A stretch of DNA of 64,000 nt from the NCBI GenBank assembly GCA_946699065.1, contig CAMPDV010001603.1, forward strand, positions 1 through 64,000. The letters run 5' to 3'. Shown here piece after piece: positions 23,011 to 36,300 of this stretch. Origin of the DNA: Loxodes magnus (Eukaryota; Ciliophora; Karyorelictea; Loxodida; Loxodidae). How positions within the stretch are numbered: the first letter of the stretch is position 1; the number at the start of each line of letters is the position of its first letter. The position numbers were made by a program, and so were the translations under genes. Under the pieces are notes generated by a model. That model saw nothing but the letters and a program-made list of their open reading frames with translations, had not been told where the DNA came from and did no database searches.

Positions 23011-24690
23011 TAAATTACGAATGAAATTAAATAATCTATTTAATAGCTAAATTAAAAAGTAGCTACTTAATATTAATACCTTAAAAGAAGCTATAAATCC
23101 TCTTTAATTTAATCAAGTAAAAATACTTTATATATTAGGAACTAAAATATATAAAGCTTTAAATTAGTTTAATTATAAAAATATAGTATTGGATTATAAA
23201 AAAGTGCTTTTAAGATAATTTGATAGAAAGTAAATAAATTAATAATTATAATTTTAATTGTTAAGGGTTTTAAAATATTTAAACTTATAATAAGATAATA
23301 AAAAACTAATAATTTTAAAATATTTATTCTACAATAGTTGATATATAAGTATATCTAATCAATATATATATTTAACTATATCAATTATAAAACAAGTAAA
23401 TAGACTTTTTTAAGTTTAATTTAGCTATTATTATATTAAGTTTCTTTTAACTTACTAGTATTTAAAAATAGTGTTTTCTAAAAAAGAAATATAACATATT
23501 TAATTTATTTGATTGATAAATAAATATTTAGTTAAGTGTATATAGAAAAATTTAAATTAAGCTAACATCTTAAATTAAAAAATAACAGCAAATAATCTTA
23601 AAAATCTAATTAGATGTCAAGTTAGATGATTTAAAGTTTGATATCTTTATTAGAAAATCAACTTTTAATCTATTTAATTTAAAAAATTATAAATTAATTT
23701 ACTTAGGAAAATAAAAACTAATTTTAATACAAATCTAAAAAATGAAGAAAATAATAAGTTTTAAAAATAATAAGAGTATAAAAGATTGATGAAAAAGTTA
23801 AAGAGTTTGAATATTAGCAATAATAAGAATATTATAAAAAATAAAATAAAATCTAAAAAGTAAAAAATATATTAAATTAGAGATAGATTCAATAGAATTA
23901 TCGTTAGTTTTAAAAATAATTAATCTATTTAAAAAAATTTATCTAAAAAATTAAAAACTTATTTTTTTTATGAATAAACATTAAAAAAATAATAAGTTTA
24001 AAAAGGCAAATACTTGATGATAAATAAACTACCAAAAGAATAAAATAAAGTGACTTAAAATAAATTAAAGCACTCTAGTAAACATCTTATAAAAAAATCT
24101 TAAAAAATACTTTTATATTTAATCTGCTTTTAGGTCAATACTTAGGGATTTCACTTTAAAAGAGATTATGATGATTTAAATTATAAACATAACGTTAAAA
24201 ACCTTTCAATAATTAAAAATTAAAAATCTTACCTTAAAAAATTTTCTTAGTTTTAATTTTAGTTATAAAGACAAAAAATTATCAAATTGGAACTGAGCTT
24301 AATCTTTCAACTACTTATTAGCACTTAAAATATACCTTAATTTTTCTTACCTTCAGATTTTTCAATCTCTCAAGCCCCTTTCTTTTAGTTCTTATACCTT
24401 TTTTTATTTCAGATTTCAAAAATTTGAAATAAAAACGGGAGATCAGACGAAAGTAAAAATGTATTTTTAAGGCAATATAAAAATAATTTAAAATATAAAG
24501 GAAAAAAATAAGAAACTAAATGTATATCTGAAAATAAATATCTATTAATTAAAAAAACAATTAAAATATTTAAAAAATAAAAATTAAATTTATTAGGATT
24601 TAAAAAATAAAACAATTATTATATATTAATCTCAAAAATAAAAAAAAATTAATATTTTTTAGAATTTTTTAGAATTTTTCAAATTATATA
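23011..24690. other. AT-rich stretch without recognisable gene
   Basis: Long A/T-rich sequence; no domain recognised. The 68-codon minus-strand standard-code frame at 24409-24615 has no features of a protein family I know. Confidence 0.4.
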
Positions 24691-24699
24691 AAAAAAGTG

Positions 24700-25031
24700 T
24701 TCTCAAAAGCTTGATTTCGTTCTATTCGTCCAAGAGTTATTTCAGCTTCTCCAAATGGGGAATCTTCTTATTAAAAATTATTCTTAAATCTTGAATTAAA
24801 TGCTTCAGTCTTCTTGAATAAGGCTCAAATAAAAAATTAGTCATTAGCAAACCCATCAGTCAAACTTTCTATGCTGCTAGAGAGAACCCTTCGAACAAGT
24901 TAGGGCTTATCTCTTCTAGAGCTTGTCCATTCTTTCCTGTGGCAGCTCTAGAGCGAGATTAAACACAATGCAGTATACACTGCACACAGATTGCCTTCAA
25001 TAATTTTTCTGACGCGCCCGACTTCTATTTT
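24700..25031 (-). mobile_element. SINE-like element A, copy 2 (inverted)
   Basis: A GC-richer block that on the minus strand aligns with 11255-11590. Shared segments include the 5' GTCGG start, GTATACTGC, the CTCTAGAAGAG region and TTTAATAAGAAGATTCCCCA. The terminal hairpin present at 11604 and 30075 is not found at its 3' side (below 24700), so it is 3'-truncated or ends differently. One frame (HLIQDLRIIFNKKIPHLEKL) is open here but not kept in the other copy, so I do not call a gene. Confidence 0.5.
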
Positions 25032-25039
25032 ATATATAA

Positions 25040-27151
25040 TAAAATTCATCATATTTAGATAACCGAAACTGGAGCATTAACACTTACTGTAATTAGAAGA
25101 AATTTAAATATCTGAAATATTATATATGTTAATTATCTGATTTATAAATACGAACTGACTTAAAAGGTTATGCCTAGAATAAGATTAATTACAAAATTAA
25201 AATATATAAATTTAAGAAAAAATACATAATTTAGAGTAATTGCTATTATTTTCATTTCAGTAATAAGAATTAAGGATAAAAATTTTATAGGTAAATACTA
25301 TGGATTAAAAGTATTATTTGTTTGTGACAGTAATATAAAATATTATTAGTTTAAAAAATTTCTTAAATCACAAAGAAAATTTAAAGTAAAAAATTAAAAT
25401 TATCAATAACAGTAAATAGATTATTTGTTGACTATTGTCCTTATTTATAAATATTCATTTCTTCATATATTTAAAATTGTTCTTATTGAGAAAGTTAAAT
25501 AATCATAAATATCGTGAATTTATAATTAAATTTAGAGTTGTTAAATTACTAGATTTTTATTTCATTCTTATTTAACTATAAATACTATCTTAAATATATA
25601 TAACTAAAAAATTATAACTAGAAAAGCCAAAAACACGTATTTGATTTTTTTCATAAGTTAATTTAAAAAAAAATTATAAATAGTTTTTAATTTAATTATA
25701 TATTTATTTGTTAGAGAATATAATTATTAGCAGTTTAATCTCTAATCCTACCATTAACAATTTGATAATCAGAAAAAACAAAATTCTCAAAATATTAAAA
25801 TAATATGTAAATTGAAATAATGATTCAAAAATAAAAGTCTTAAAATATTAGAAATATTCAAAGACCAATTAAATCTCGCTCCCTATTATTTATCAGTTAA
25901 AAAAATAAAATTAAAAAAACTAAAAACGGATAAATTATAAAAAATAAATATTAAAAAAGATTAAAAAAATAATAAATTTATTATATTTAATATTTAATAT
26001 CGTAAAATCGTAAAATCAATATTAGCCTCACACAAAAAAAATCAAGTTAAAAAATTAAAAAGAAAAATTAAAAATAAGAAAATAATTAAAATCTTAAAGA
26101 AAACTTAACATAATAAAAAATAAAATAAAATGAAGTGAATTAACTTTGCTTTGCTATCTTCAAATAAAATTTAAAAATAACTAAGTCACAAAAAAACGAG
26201 TAAAAAAATTATAAATAAAACACATAAAATTATGTTAATTATGATAAATCTTATATTTAAAAACTTTTTGTTTTTATTTATTTATTTTTATTGTTTTTTT
26301 TTAATTTTAATTAGTTTTCGTCTTTTTTTATAATAATTTTCTAATATTTTTTTTAGATACTTATCTTTCTTAAATTTTTTCATTTAATTTTTAAGTTAAG
26401 TGTTTTTTTGTGTTTTTAATTATATTCTTCCAAAGGAATTTTATTCATTTCAAATATTTTTTTGTTTATTGTCAGATTTTTTTAAGTTTAATCAATATCT
26501 ATAATTTTTTTTCAATTTATATTTTTTCGATTTTTAATTTTTCGTTTCATGTTATTAAGTGTGATTAATTTTTTATGGTTTTTTGCAACTTTTTAAATTT
26601 TTTAAATTTTTAAATTTTAAATTTTTTTTTCTAACATTGTGGTTAAGTTTTTAAAATAGAAAATAGAAATCTTCTGTTTTTTTTATGGTAAGATAAACAA
26701 TTTTTGAATTTTGCAGATACTAAAAGATAAAATAAATATATGCAAATTTTTGGGCTTATTTGCATATAATTTTTATTACAATTTTAATATGTTGAACAGA
26801 AAAAATTTAATAAACTTCTTAAATGATAAATAATTGAAGATAAAATAAGTAAAAAAATTAGTATATTTGATATCTTAAGATTAAAATCTAAATGGATAAA
26901 GCATTATGTTTAATTTAATTAATATGAAACTATAGTGAAAAATATAAAGAAAATTAAAATAAAATATTTCCTTATATTTAAATTAATAAAAAGGATTTAA
27001 ATTTTACATAATGTTTTATAATATTTTAATTATAAATATAATAAATAGTTTATGTATATAATTGTGATTAAATTAAACTAATATATTTATTTTCAGTTTA
27101 TAAGAAGAGTTATTTTAATTAAATATTATTAATTTAGATATAAAAATTAAA
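25040..27151. other. AT-rich stretch without recognisable gene
   Basis: Extended poly-A/T-rich sequence (notably 25880-26650); no gene recognised. Confidence 0.45.
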
Positions 27152-28090
27152 AATGGAAAATAAAGAAGAACAATTTATAAAAATTATTTTTTAAGAAAGA
27201 TTTAAGAAAAAGAAATTAATTCCTTGGTAAAATTGCGCTTCTTCTTTTTAAATATGAAATCTCCTACCCAACTTATGTTTTTAAAAATTTGTAAAATAAT
27301 AAACTACGATGAAACTAAAGGTAATTCTTAATTTTCAGACTAGATTTTTGTAGGGACATAATGATTATGTATTATTTGTAACCTTCTCCCCAAACCAGAA
27401 ATGAATCGTATCGGGGAGTGCTGATAAGACACTAAAGATATGAGACTTTACAACTGGTTAGTTAGAGAGAACTTTGTAAGGACATAAAGATTGGGTATAC
27501 TTTGTATCGATAGCAAGGGATCAGAAATCAATCGTATCTTGAAGTAGAGATAAGACGATAAAGATATGAGACTTTACAACTGGCTAGTTAAAAAAGACTT
27601 TATAGGGACATACAGATTATATATTATCTGTAGTAATATCAAGTAATCAAAAATGAATCATATCAGGAGGTGATGATTAGATGATAAAGATATGGGACTT
27701 TACAACTGTTAGTTAAAGAATAATTTGTAGGGACATAAACATTATGTTTACTCTGTTGCGATATCAAGGGACCAGAAATGAATTGTATCGGGAAGTGATG
27801 ATTAGACGATAAAGATATGGAATTTTATAATTTTTCAGTGTGTTCGAACTCTAGAAGGTCACTCAAGTGGTGTATCAAGTGTTTAGTGTATCAAGTGTAA
27901 TAATTTCTGGATCTTATGACAAGTTAATCAAGATATGGAATTTTAATACGGGTTAATGCATTGTAATTCTTTAAGGACATTCAGATGGAATATAATTTAT
28001 AGCTCTGAGTAATGAAAAATAGATGAATTGTATCTGGAGCTGAAGATAAAACTGTGAGAAAGTGGATAATAGCAAGTTGAGAGAAGTCAA
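27152..28090 (+). pseudogene. WD40-repeat protein, decayed
   Basis: ATG at 27152 (MENKEEQFIKIIFQERFKKK) is followed by six WD40 repeats, starting at GH dipeptides near 27354, 27480, 27606, 27731, 27857 and 27975. The first four are almost identical to each other at 125-126 bp spacing. Typical repeat text is GHKDWVYFVS, IVSGSADKTLKI and WDFTTG. WD40 repeats form beta-propellers that serve as protein interaction platforms. The conserved Trp of KIWD is TGA in repeats 1 and 2 and TGG in repeats 3-5. TGA also stands before IVSG in four repeats and replaces Gly in repeat 2 (VS-TGA-S). The 125-bp step between repeats 3 and 4 and later frame changes break the frame. A short GT..AG segment lies at 27321-27338 and could be an intron. 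It is probably a pseudogene. Confidence 0.7.
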
Positions 28091-28555
28091 ATATTTTTAA
28101 GACTTATAAATTTTTACTATTTAAGAAGTAAATTATTAAAATTAGGTAAAGTATGCTAAGTATTCAAGTTATCTATAAACATTTCAGAGAATATTAGATA
28201 ATTAAAAGTTAAGATTTTTACACGAGGCATACGATTATAATTACGTATAGAGGGATTTTAACTTTAAGTTCATTTATATTAAAGTTATTTAAAATATAAT
28301 GCATTGTTTTCTGATTTGAAACTGACAAAATATTTAATTAAAATATAAGAAATAAGAATTCTAAGATTTTTACTTAAAAAGCCCTTTAGGGATTAAAGAA
28401 AAATTTTAATCTTTTTAAATATTTTAAATAAAATTTAACCAATTAGTTTGTTTAAAAGATAAAAAGCTTAACAAAATCTTTTAGAAATGATATTATTATA
28501 ATCAAATTTATTTATTTATATTTTTAATTTTATATTACTATTTTTTTATTAAAAA

Positions 28556-29149
28556 ATGGAATTTTAATTTTCCTATAATTCAAATGAACAACAATCTATT
28601 TGGCTAAGTCATTATAGTTGTATGTTAACTGAAAGAAGGGATAATCCTATTTTAATTAATCTCATTTCTCATCAAATAATGACAACTTATTTTTAATTAA
28701 TAATTAATATTAATTAACTTCTATATTAATTCTAAAGTGACATTGGAAAGTTAAATCTTTTCAAATAAAATTGAATCAGAATTAACTAAGATTATTGGAA
28801 ATATCAACAATATGTAGGTCCTCTGCAACTCTAAGTTTAATTTTAAAGAAAATTATGTCTTATTTTCAAAAGCTATAAAATAATGAAGAAATTTATTAGT
28901 AAACAATTATTTCGTATTGATCTAGCTGAATTTAATATGCCTAAATAATTGGTATAATTATAGATCTAGGAAAAATTATTCTACTAATAATCTTATTATA
29001 ATCAATATAAAATAAAAATTTCGAATACAAATGCAACGAAGCTGGACAACATTTTAAAAATCTTCCTAATTTTATATGCTAAAATATAAATGAAATTAAC
29101 TCTAAGTAACTAGAAATAAGACTCTATTCAGATATAAAAATAAATGTGA
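28556..29149 (+). CDS. Possible gene, unidentified, one in-frame TGA
   Basis: ATG at 28556 (MEFQFSYNSNEQQSIWLSHY) stays open for 72 codons to TGA 28772-28774. It continues in the same frame for 124 codons (YWKYQQYVGPLQLQVQFQRK; FRIDLAEFNMPKQLVQ) to TGA 29147-29149. Composition is Asn/Gln/Ile-rich, as usual for ciliate proteins. No domain recognised. With TGA as the only stop, frames of this length can occur by chance in AT-rich DNA, so confidence is low. Confidence 0.3.
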
Positions 29150-30070
29150 AATTACGGAGTAAGAAATCTCAAGGCTACCTAATGAGATCAAAAACTACGA
29201 ATAAAATTTTTTTATTTTCAAACTGAAAGAGTTTTTTGGCATTTATAAGTGTAAGAATTGCTTCTTTCAATTATAGAAGTTAGTAAATGTTTTTAATGTT
29301 TTTTATATATAATCTTAATCTCATCAATTTTTAAATACTCTTGTTATAATCTCATCTTTTATTTCTTCCTTTTTTGTTTTTTCCATTTCTAATAATTCTA
29401 ATCTTCTTGAAATGAATTACTTGTGAAATATTTTGAATTATTAATCTAAATATCCAAAATAAGATTTCGGAAAAAAGTTTATAAGTCTTTAATCATATAA
29501 TATAAGGTATCTTAATTCATAATTCCCAATCTTTTACGACTGTCAATCTTTTGTAATAGAATAGTATATAAATTTAAAAATATGCTCGAATGCATCATAC
29601 ACTCTCACATACAATAGGGATTATTAATAGGATAATGACATTCTTAAAGATATTTTCGAAAATAATAAAATTGTGTTCTTAGTTTATATATACTGATAAT
29701 TTCTTGTCTAAATTATTTGATGAATTTAGCATAAGTAATTTAATGAAATTAGTAAATATTACTAAACTGCATATATTTTAGCTGCTTTCATTCTCTTAAA
29801 CTTTTGAGTAGCTGTTTTTTAAATTAAATTAAATTAATTAAAAATAATATAGTTTGCTTAATAGCTTTGAAGTTTTATGTCTAAACTCAATACACTTCTT
29901 CTTTTAAGTACTCTTGAAAATGTTATAGTATTTCTTCTTGTCTCATTAAATTTAGATTTACTTGTCTATTTTTCATTAAGTTTTAGAAAGAATATATTTA
30001 TTTTCATGTTTATTTTATTCGGCTTCATGTAGATTTTATTATTCTATCAATTTGAGTCATATAGTGCTTA
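29150..30070. other. Unassigned stretch
   Basis: One plus-strand frame near 29150-29290 carries CEITEQEISRLPNEIKNYE and YKCKNCFFQLQKL and looks coding, but I cannot connect it to a family or to the frame ending at 29149. The remainder is AT-rich. Confidence 0.3.
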
Positions 30071-30074
30071 TTAA

Positions 30075-30130
30075 AGAGCTGCGCACCAACGAGGTGCACG
30101 CGCTCTATAATATTTATTTAATTTATTTAT
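30075..30130 (+). mobile_element. 3' end of element A: hairpin plus TTTA tail
   Basis: AGAGC..GCTCT outer stem and GCACC..GGTGC inner stem close the loop AACGA (30075-30106), followed by ATAATATTTATTTAATTTATTT. This is the strongest of three terminal hairpins. The sequence upstream is AT-rich and unlike the GC-richer body at 11255, so this is either a severely 5'-truncated insertion or the end of a different element sharing the same 3' terminus. Confidence 0.6.
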
Positions 30131-30639
30131 GTTTTAATTATATTCTAAAAGCTCTTGTTCTATATTTTCATAAAAATTTTCTTAGTTTATATAATTTTAC
30201 GCTTTATTTTTGCTTTTAATAATTTTATCTATTTAGGTTGTCATATTATCTATACTTTTTTGGTAGTATATACATTTGAATATGTGTTAGAATGTCTCTT
30301 TTTCTTGACATAAGCATTCATCATTTTTTTGAGTAGCTGTATTATAAAAATAATGTTGTATTTTATCTCTTATATATTTAGTAAAGGTTTTTAAATTTGT
30401 AAGTGCTTAATCGAAGTAAGTAGAATAATGATTATGGTGATTTTTCTTCTATTGAAAATTAACTATTTAGTTTTTTGCAAAGATTGAAACTTTTTAGTTC
30501 GTTTTCTCACATTTATAGAAGAAAAAATATAGTTAAAACTCTTTAATGGAAGAAAATGTTACATTTATAAAATAAGAAATGTAAGAAGAGGCTTATAGCA
30601 GTCTAGCTATATCTTATATCTAAATTTTACTTATAATTA

Positions 30640-31405
30640 TTATGGTTCAAAAGACCAGCATCTATGGAACTTGCAAGATTTTGTTATTTAATTCAGTATG
30701 CGGTGATTTTCACTAAATAGAAGCAAAATTTAGCTGAATTTTGATAATTTGTCTATATAGTTTATAGATGCCTTTTTTTATAACCCTACTAAGTTTTATT
30801 TTAAAGTTAAATTCTTCTCAGACTAAATTTCATTCAGAACTTTGATATCTAAGGTTGCATAAAGTAACATTCTGTTCTTACTTAAAACTGGATTTTGCGG
30901 AATCTCTGATATAGAAATCACGATTTTTTTTCTTAATCAACGTAAAAACAAGAAGATTTTTGCTCTACATACCGGCGGACGGAAGAATCTCGATAGTTTA
31001 ATAGATTGATTTAAGAAGTTAGAAAAGTATCTTTGTTATAAATCGTATTAGAAATTATAGCAAAAGCTCCTCAAAGTTTTTAAAATATCTGCGATTAGCA
31101 ATTTTAGTTCCATTAAATAAAAAACCAATTTTTTAGTCTGGATTTGTTTATTTTTCTTATCCTAATTTTAAATAAAACTTTAAGCATCTCATGGTTATGC
31201 AGTACTCAATAGGTAGTCAATTCAAATCTATAAAGCATGATTCAATAAACGTAGAGTTTTGCCTTTAGAATGCATATCTTGTTACTTTTCTTTAACTAGT
31301 ATGCATGTCTTTCTTTATTTTTCCAATCTCCCTTAAAATCGTCATGGAAAAACTTCTGAGTCTTACTCAATCTAGGACTTCGATATATGTATAAAACTCA
31401 ATTTA
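30640..31405 (-). pseudogene. Unidentified coding-like island
   Basis: GC content is higher than in the flanks. The better of two candidate minus-strand frames reads LPIEYCITMRCLKFYLKLGQ, FNGTKIANRRYFKNFEELLL and LPSAGMQSKNLLVFTLIKKK, open for about 150 codons between TGA codons. It has additional TGA codons at both ends. I cannot identify the family; a transposase is possible but no catalytic triad is visible. It may be an old mobile-element gene. Confidence 0.3.
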
Positions 31406-32234
31406 AAACAAGACTGTTTGAAAAATATAAATTAAAAGTATTAAAAAGATTAAATTATGTATGATTATATATTATATATTATAAACCTTTAAACTTAAGA
31501 ATCATATTTATCTTTGTGCTAAATTATTACTAAATTTATTTTATTTTATTTAAATTATTTTATTATATTTTATTTTAGTTATTTTATTTTAAATTATAAA
31601 GATATTTTTTATGATTGTGAGTAAAAAATTGTACTAATTAATCTAACTTCTCAATATAATATTTATTATATAAAGTAGTTTCTGTTATGACTAATGCTCA
31701 AAAAATATATTTTAATGCTCTCTTAAATGTGCTTTTTCTTATTAATATTTAGATTTTAGTAAGTTATATTACCTGCTCAAATTTTTTATTTTCCTCCTTC
31801 TGTTCTCATTTTGAGAATAAAATCCGATAATTTTCTGGCCGAAGATCCTCTTCTGATACTTTTGAAATTCATACAAATTTTATATTAATATTTACTGGAA
31901 ACTGGTTTAAAGCTTAAAATGCATTTATTGATATTCTTATAGTATATTTTATTTACTTTTTTAAAGTATTATAATAAAAAAGTTATTATATTCTTATTTT
32001 TCCTATCAGGATTCTATAAATATTTAATATTTATAAATAGCTAGAGTCTTTTTAGAGGCTACAATAATAGACTATACAATTAAAAATAAATTATTATTTT
32101 GTTAGTATATTCTAATTTCTTTTACAAGGTAATCTTAGATAAAATTAAAGATTAAATATAATTTGAGAAATTAAGTTCCACTAAAATATATTTTTGCATA
32201 TTATACAGTAATGGAATTATTTTTATAAAGATTT
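31406..32234. other. AT-rich stretch
   Basis: A minus-strand frame continuous with 32235-32430 lacks TGA down to about 31870, but its composition becomes AT-driven. Nothing else is recognised. Confidence 0.3.
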
Positions 32235-32430
32235 CCTTCCGGAGTAACAATCTTGAAGCAATGCATGTAATATTTCTTTTCGTTTAATTGCATGATAAGC
32301 AATTTCCACAGTTTTCGGAGTTAGTTTTGAGGTTTCAACCAAATCCTCTTTATTGATTAATGTAACAAAGAAAGCTTTCCAAATACCCAACTTAAGAAAA
32401 TTTGAAAACTAAATATTTAATTTATTAAAA
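32235..32430 (-). other. Short coding-like segment, unidentified
   Basis: Reads LKLGIWKAFFVTLINKEDLV, then ETSKLTPKTVEIAYHAIKRK and HALLQDCYSGRKSL. It is GC-richer and of balanced composition, in contrast to both flanks, which suggests an exon or a gene remnant. No start codon is visible and no family is recognised. Confidence 0.3.
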
Positions 32431-33379
32431 TTATTTAGGGAATTATTTCTTTTCTTCGCATATTAATATCCACCAAAACTTAGAATGATCTCCATTAAAT
32501 TACTTTATGATTAGTCTATAATTCTATTATTTTTTCTAATATGTGTACAATTATTATTTTATATTATACCACATTTTTAAGTTATGATATATATATATTT
32601 TGATTATCTAACTTATTAAATTTATTTAGCCTTGAACATACTAAATACTTGTTTGTCAAGCTTTGAATAGTTATATTTTAATCTTAATCTTAATATTCTA
32701 TCTATTATTGAGAAGGCTTTTTATATTTATTTTTGTTGATATAATTAAATTACTTATAAAGCGTAAAAATATTGTAATTTAGTTCTAATTATAATTATAA
32801 TCTAGGACATATCTATAATTAAATGTCTATCCTCTATAAATAATAATTTTAGGTAATTTAAATAGTTTTAATATTTCCCTAAATAAAGAGTGTATAGTTA
32901 TTTAACTAAATAATAAAGCTATACATAAATATGTTTTATTACATATTTATAGTATTAGTATTTAGGATATTATATTATTATTAGAAGCATATTGGAAGCT
33001 AAATATTTATTTACTAATAAGTTACATTTAATTTAAAAAGCTATCTAATATTAATCTTACTATGCTTATTAAGCAGTAAATAATTCATATTTTAGTACTT
33101 TAATCAAAAATTCATTTTCAGATCTATTTTTACATTTAATCCTTTTTAAATAACCTTATATCATTTTTACAATCGTAAAAAGAGTAAGATGGTAAAAAGA
33201 AGCATTAATTAATTAAAATCCTATGATAGAGTTAATAGAAAGATATATTAGAAAATCTTTTAAATTAATAAAAAATTAAATATTAAGCAATTTTTATTAG
33301 GCATTAACAATTAAAAATATCCTTTATAAAACCAAAATAATATCTATTTACAAAACTTGCTTATGAATATCCTAATATA
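32431..33379. other. AT-rich stretch before the LINE
   Basis: The 5' part of the following LINE probably lies here but is too decayed for me to read. Confidence 0.3.
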
Positions 33380-36300
33380 ATTAATAATTATCACTATTAG
33401 ACCCTTACTATTCTTTGTCCTTATTTCAATGCTTTACTTCCTAATTTCGGCACTAGTTTATCACAAATTAACAATAATACTTAAACACTATTAGATTTCA
33501 TAAAAGCAAATTACTTAATAGTGATGAATGGCTAATAATACAACACATTCACTATAGAGTAAACAATTAAAATTACTGTAATTATTATTTTCTACCAACT
33601 AAGCACTTTAATATTGATTATTTCTCTAATCTTTGTGTGATTCAAAATTCAGGTTTCCATACTGATCATTTCCCATTAATTATTACTCTAAAATATTATT
33701 TAACTAGAATATATCAAAACTAAGAATATCGTTTGCTCTTTAAAATTTCAAAAATTGTAGAATCTTAATGTAAGAAGACAATATTAAAATCTTTATTAGG
33801 GATAGTTCTCCCAATTTAAGCAAATAGATTTAAACAATGTCGAAAATTAGTACTAACTTACCTATGATTTAATTAATATTAATGCTGAGATTGCACTTGG
33901 TTAGCAAGTGTAGAAAAAATATTATTATAAACTTCCAGTTCATCTAGCGAAACTTTTTTCTTAAGCTAAATAAGATAATATTTAATAATAAAATTCTTTA
34001 AGCTTTTATGGGCGTCAACATTAAGAATTTACCAATTTATGAAGAATAAAAAATCAATCTTATAAAACATACCTATACAAATTTTGGAAATTAAGAAGAC
34101 ATAAGCTAAAGAAAATCATCAAAATCTTAATAAAAAGGCATAAATAATGTTCAAATAAACAAAAGCTTTAATTAATCCGAAAATACGTAATTAGATGAAT
34201 TTGAATTACGAGTAACAATAGCAATTAATTTAAAATTGAGAAAATTAAATTCTAGACAAACATTCAAATTTAAATAAAGAAGAAATTGAAAATTAAAATA
34301 TAAACATTAATACAATATATAAAATAGACCTTTTGTTATAAATTTTATCCTTGTCACTTATAAGAAACACCTCTTTCTAAAGAATCTGAAAAAATAATAA
34401 ATCAATTAACAATAACAAATCCTCAGGCAGTGATGGTTTAAAATCAGAATTATTTAATATATAGGATAGGAATTACATAATATAGTTAAAAGTTTTAGTA
34501 ACAATGTGCTAAGAACACTCACTATACTAAATGAATTGAAAATAATTAGTATTTTACCTATTTTCTAAAAAGGAAGTAAAAGTGTCTGAAGCAATTGAAG
34601 ACAGATAGCTCTATTGAATTTCTTATTAAAAATATATAATAAAGCATTAACTTAAAGACTATATAGTTTAATATATGAAAGAATTATCATTCATCAAGCT
34701 CAATTTAGTTTTTTTTCGGAAAAGATCTACATCGTAATAAATTTGAACAATTTAATAGATAATTGACTTGCATCGTAGATGATCATAAAAAAAGTAGTTA
34801 ATTGCTACTCTAATAGATGTGGAAAAATGTTTGACAGTATACCAAGGGAAATATTATTTAACAATCTAGAAGACTTATATTATCTTTGGGATTGATAATG
34901 GCACTTGAATCTTTTTATGAAAATATTGATGCTAAGTTCTTATTAATGATAATATTACAAAATCACTTAAGTTAAATAGCAGAGTATTTAAGAAAGTAGC
35001 CATGAACCCGCACTTGCAATACTTTACTATAATATTGTAATTAGATATTTAGAAGAAAAATGACATAAATATGGCTATAATATCTGCTAGAGAAATTTCT
35101 TTGTTCGTGGTTTTGCAAATGACTTAATTGAGCTTCATAATTCATAATAAAATGCATAAAATTACTCAACGCTACAAAAAAAATTTTATTGAGTAAAACT
35201 AAATATAAATGTGACAAAATGTGAAGTAATTTAATTCTTAAAAAAGAAGGAAAATAATATTTAAATAAATTTAAATATTAATGTAATTCCTATTGTTTAA
35301 AAGGACGAAAATACATATCTTGTATAGATTGGGAAATAAATAAAATTATAAACTACACTGCACAAGCAAAGTATCTGACTTCAATATAGCAGCTTTAAAG
35401 CATACGCAATTATTTCTAAGTACGGAGTAATATCACCACTTAATTTTTAAATAATTTGCGTAACGTTTATTTGACTAAAAAAGAGTATTGAAGTGATATA
35501 ATTCCTTGAAGTATCATGTCAGAACTTAAAGGAATGAAAGCTTAAATAACTAAATTACAAAGACTCATTTCAAGGGAAGCATTCAAATCTCCTTAGTTGG
35601 CATTCAATGAATCTTATTTCATTGATCTTAATTGACTTCCGTTTACATATATGACTATATTAAAATTTATGCGTTTTTATTTTAAACTAGAACAAACCAG
35701 TAGAGAAAATCTGAACTCTGATATAACACTATTGTTTTCTAAATGCAAGCAATACAATTTGCCATATATGAAATACATAAATAAAAGCCTTTAATAGTAT
35801 AAAATTGATATTGAAAATATAACAAATCAAAAAAATTTTAATTAGCATATTATTCTAAGAGTGAAAGAACAATTTTTATAAGAATGTTTTTTAAGGAATA
35901 CAAGGATGCTTACAGCTTAAAGATACATGTAATCTAATTAAAATAATCAAAATGCATTTTCTGAAATAACTTATACTAAGTTTAACATACATTGAATATA
36001 AGACATAATTTCTATTTTCAAACTGAGGATATTCTCTATATCTTCTAATATGAAATTATTTTGCTTCACATAAGCACATAATATTGAATTAATTGTGCAT
36101 GTGGTTTAGCTCATGATGAACTCGATCATATATTCGAATGTACTTTACATAAAGATGTATTTTAGGAATTATCTAATCTAAAAATATTTAATGACAAAGA
36201 TTATAAAAAACTAATTCTGTATGACTAAATTATATTAATTCAAATTTTGTAAAATTTAAAACCCCTAAGATTGACAAATATATTAAAGATTTTCATCAAA

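Noticed and set aside
24700-24860. Coding gene HLIQDLRIIFNKKIPHLEKL on the minus strand
   Set aside because: The related copy at 11430-11540 does not keep the frame, so the conservation is better explained by a non-coding repeat.
30640-31405. Transposase gene on the minus strand
   Set aside because: No DDE or YR motif is visible and two frames look equally open; kept only as an unidentified island.
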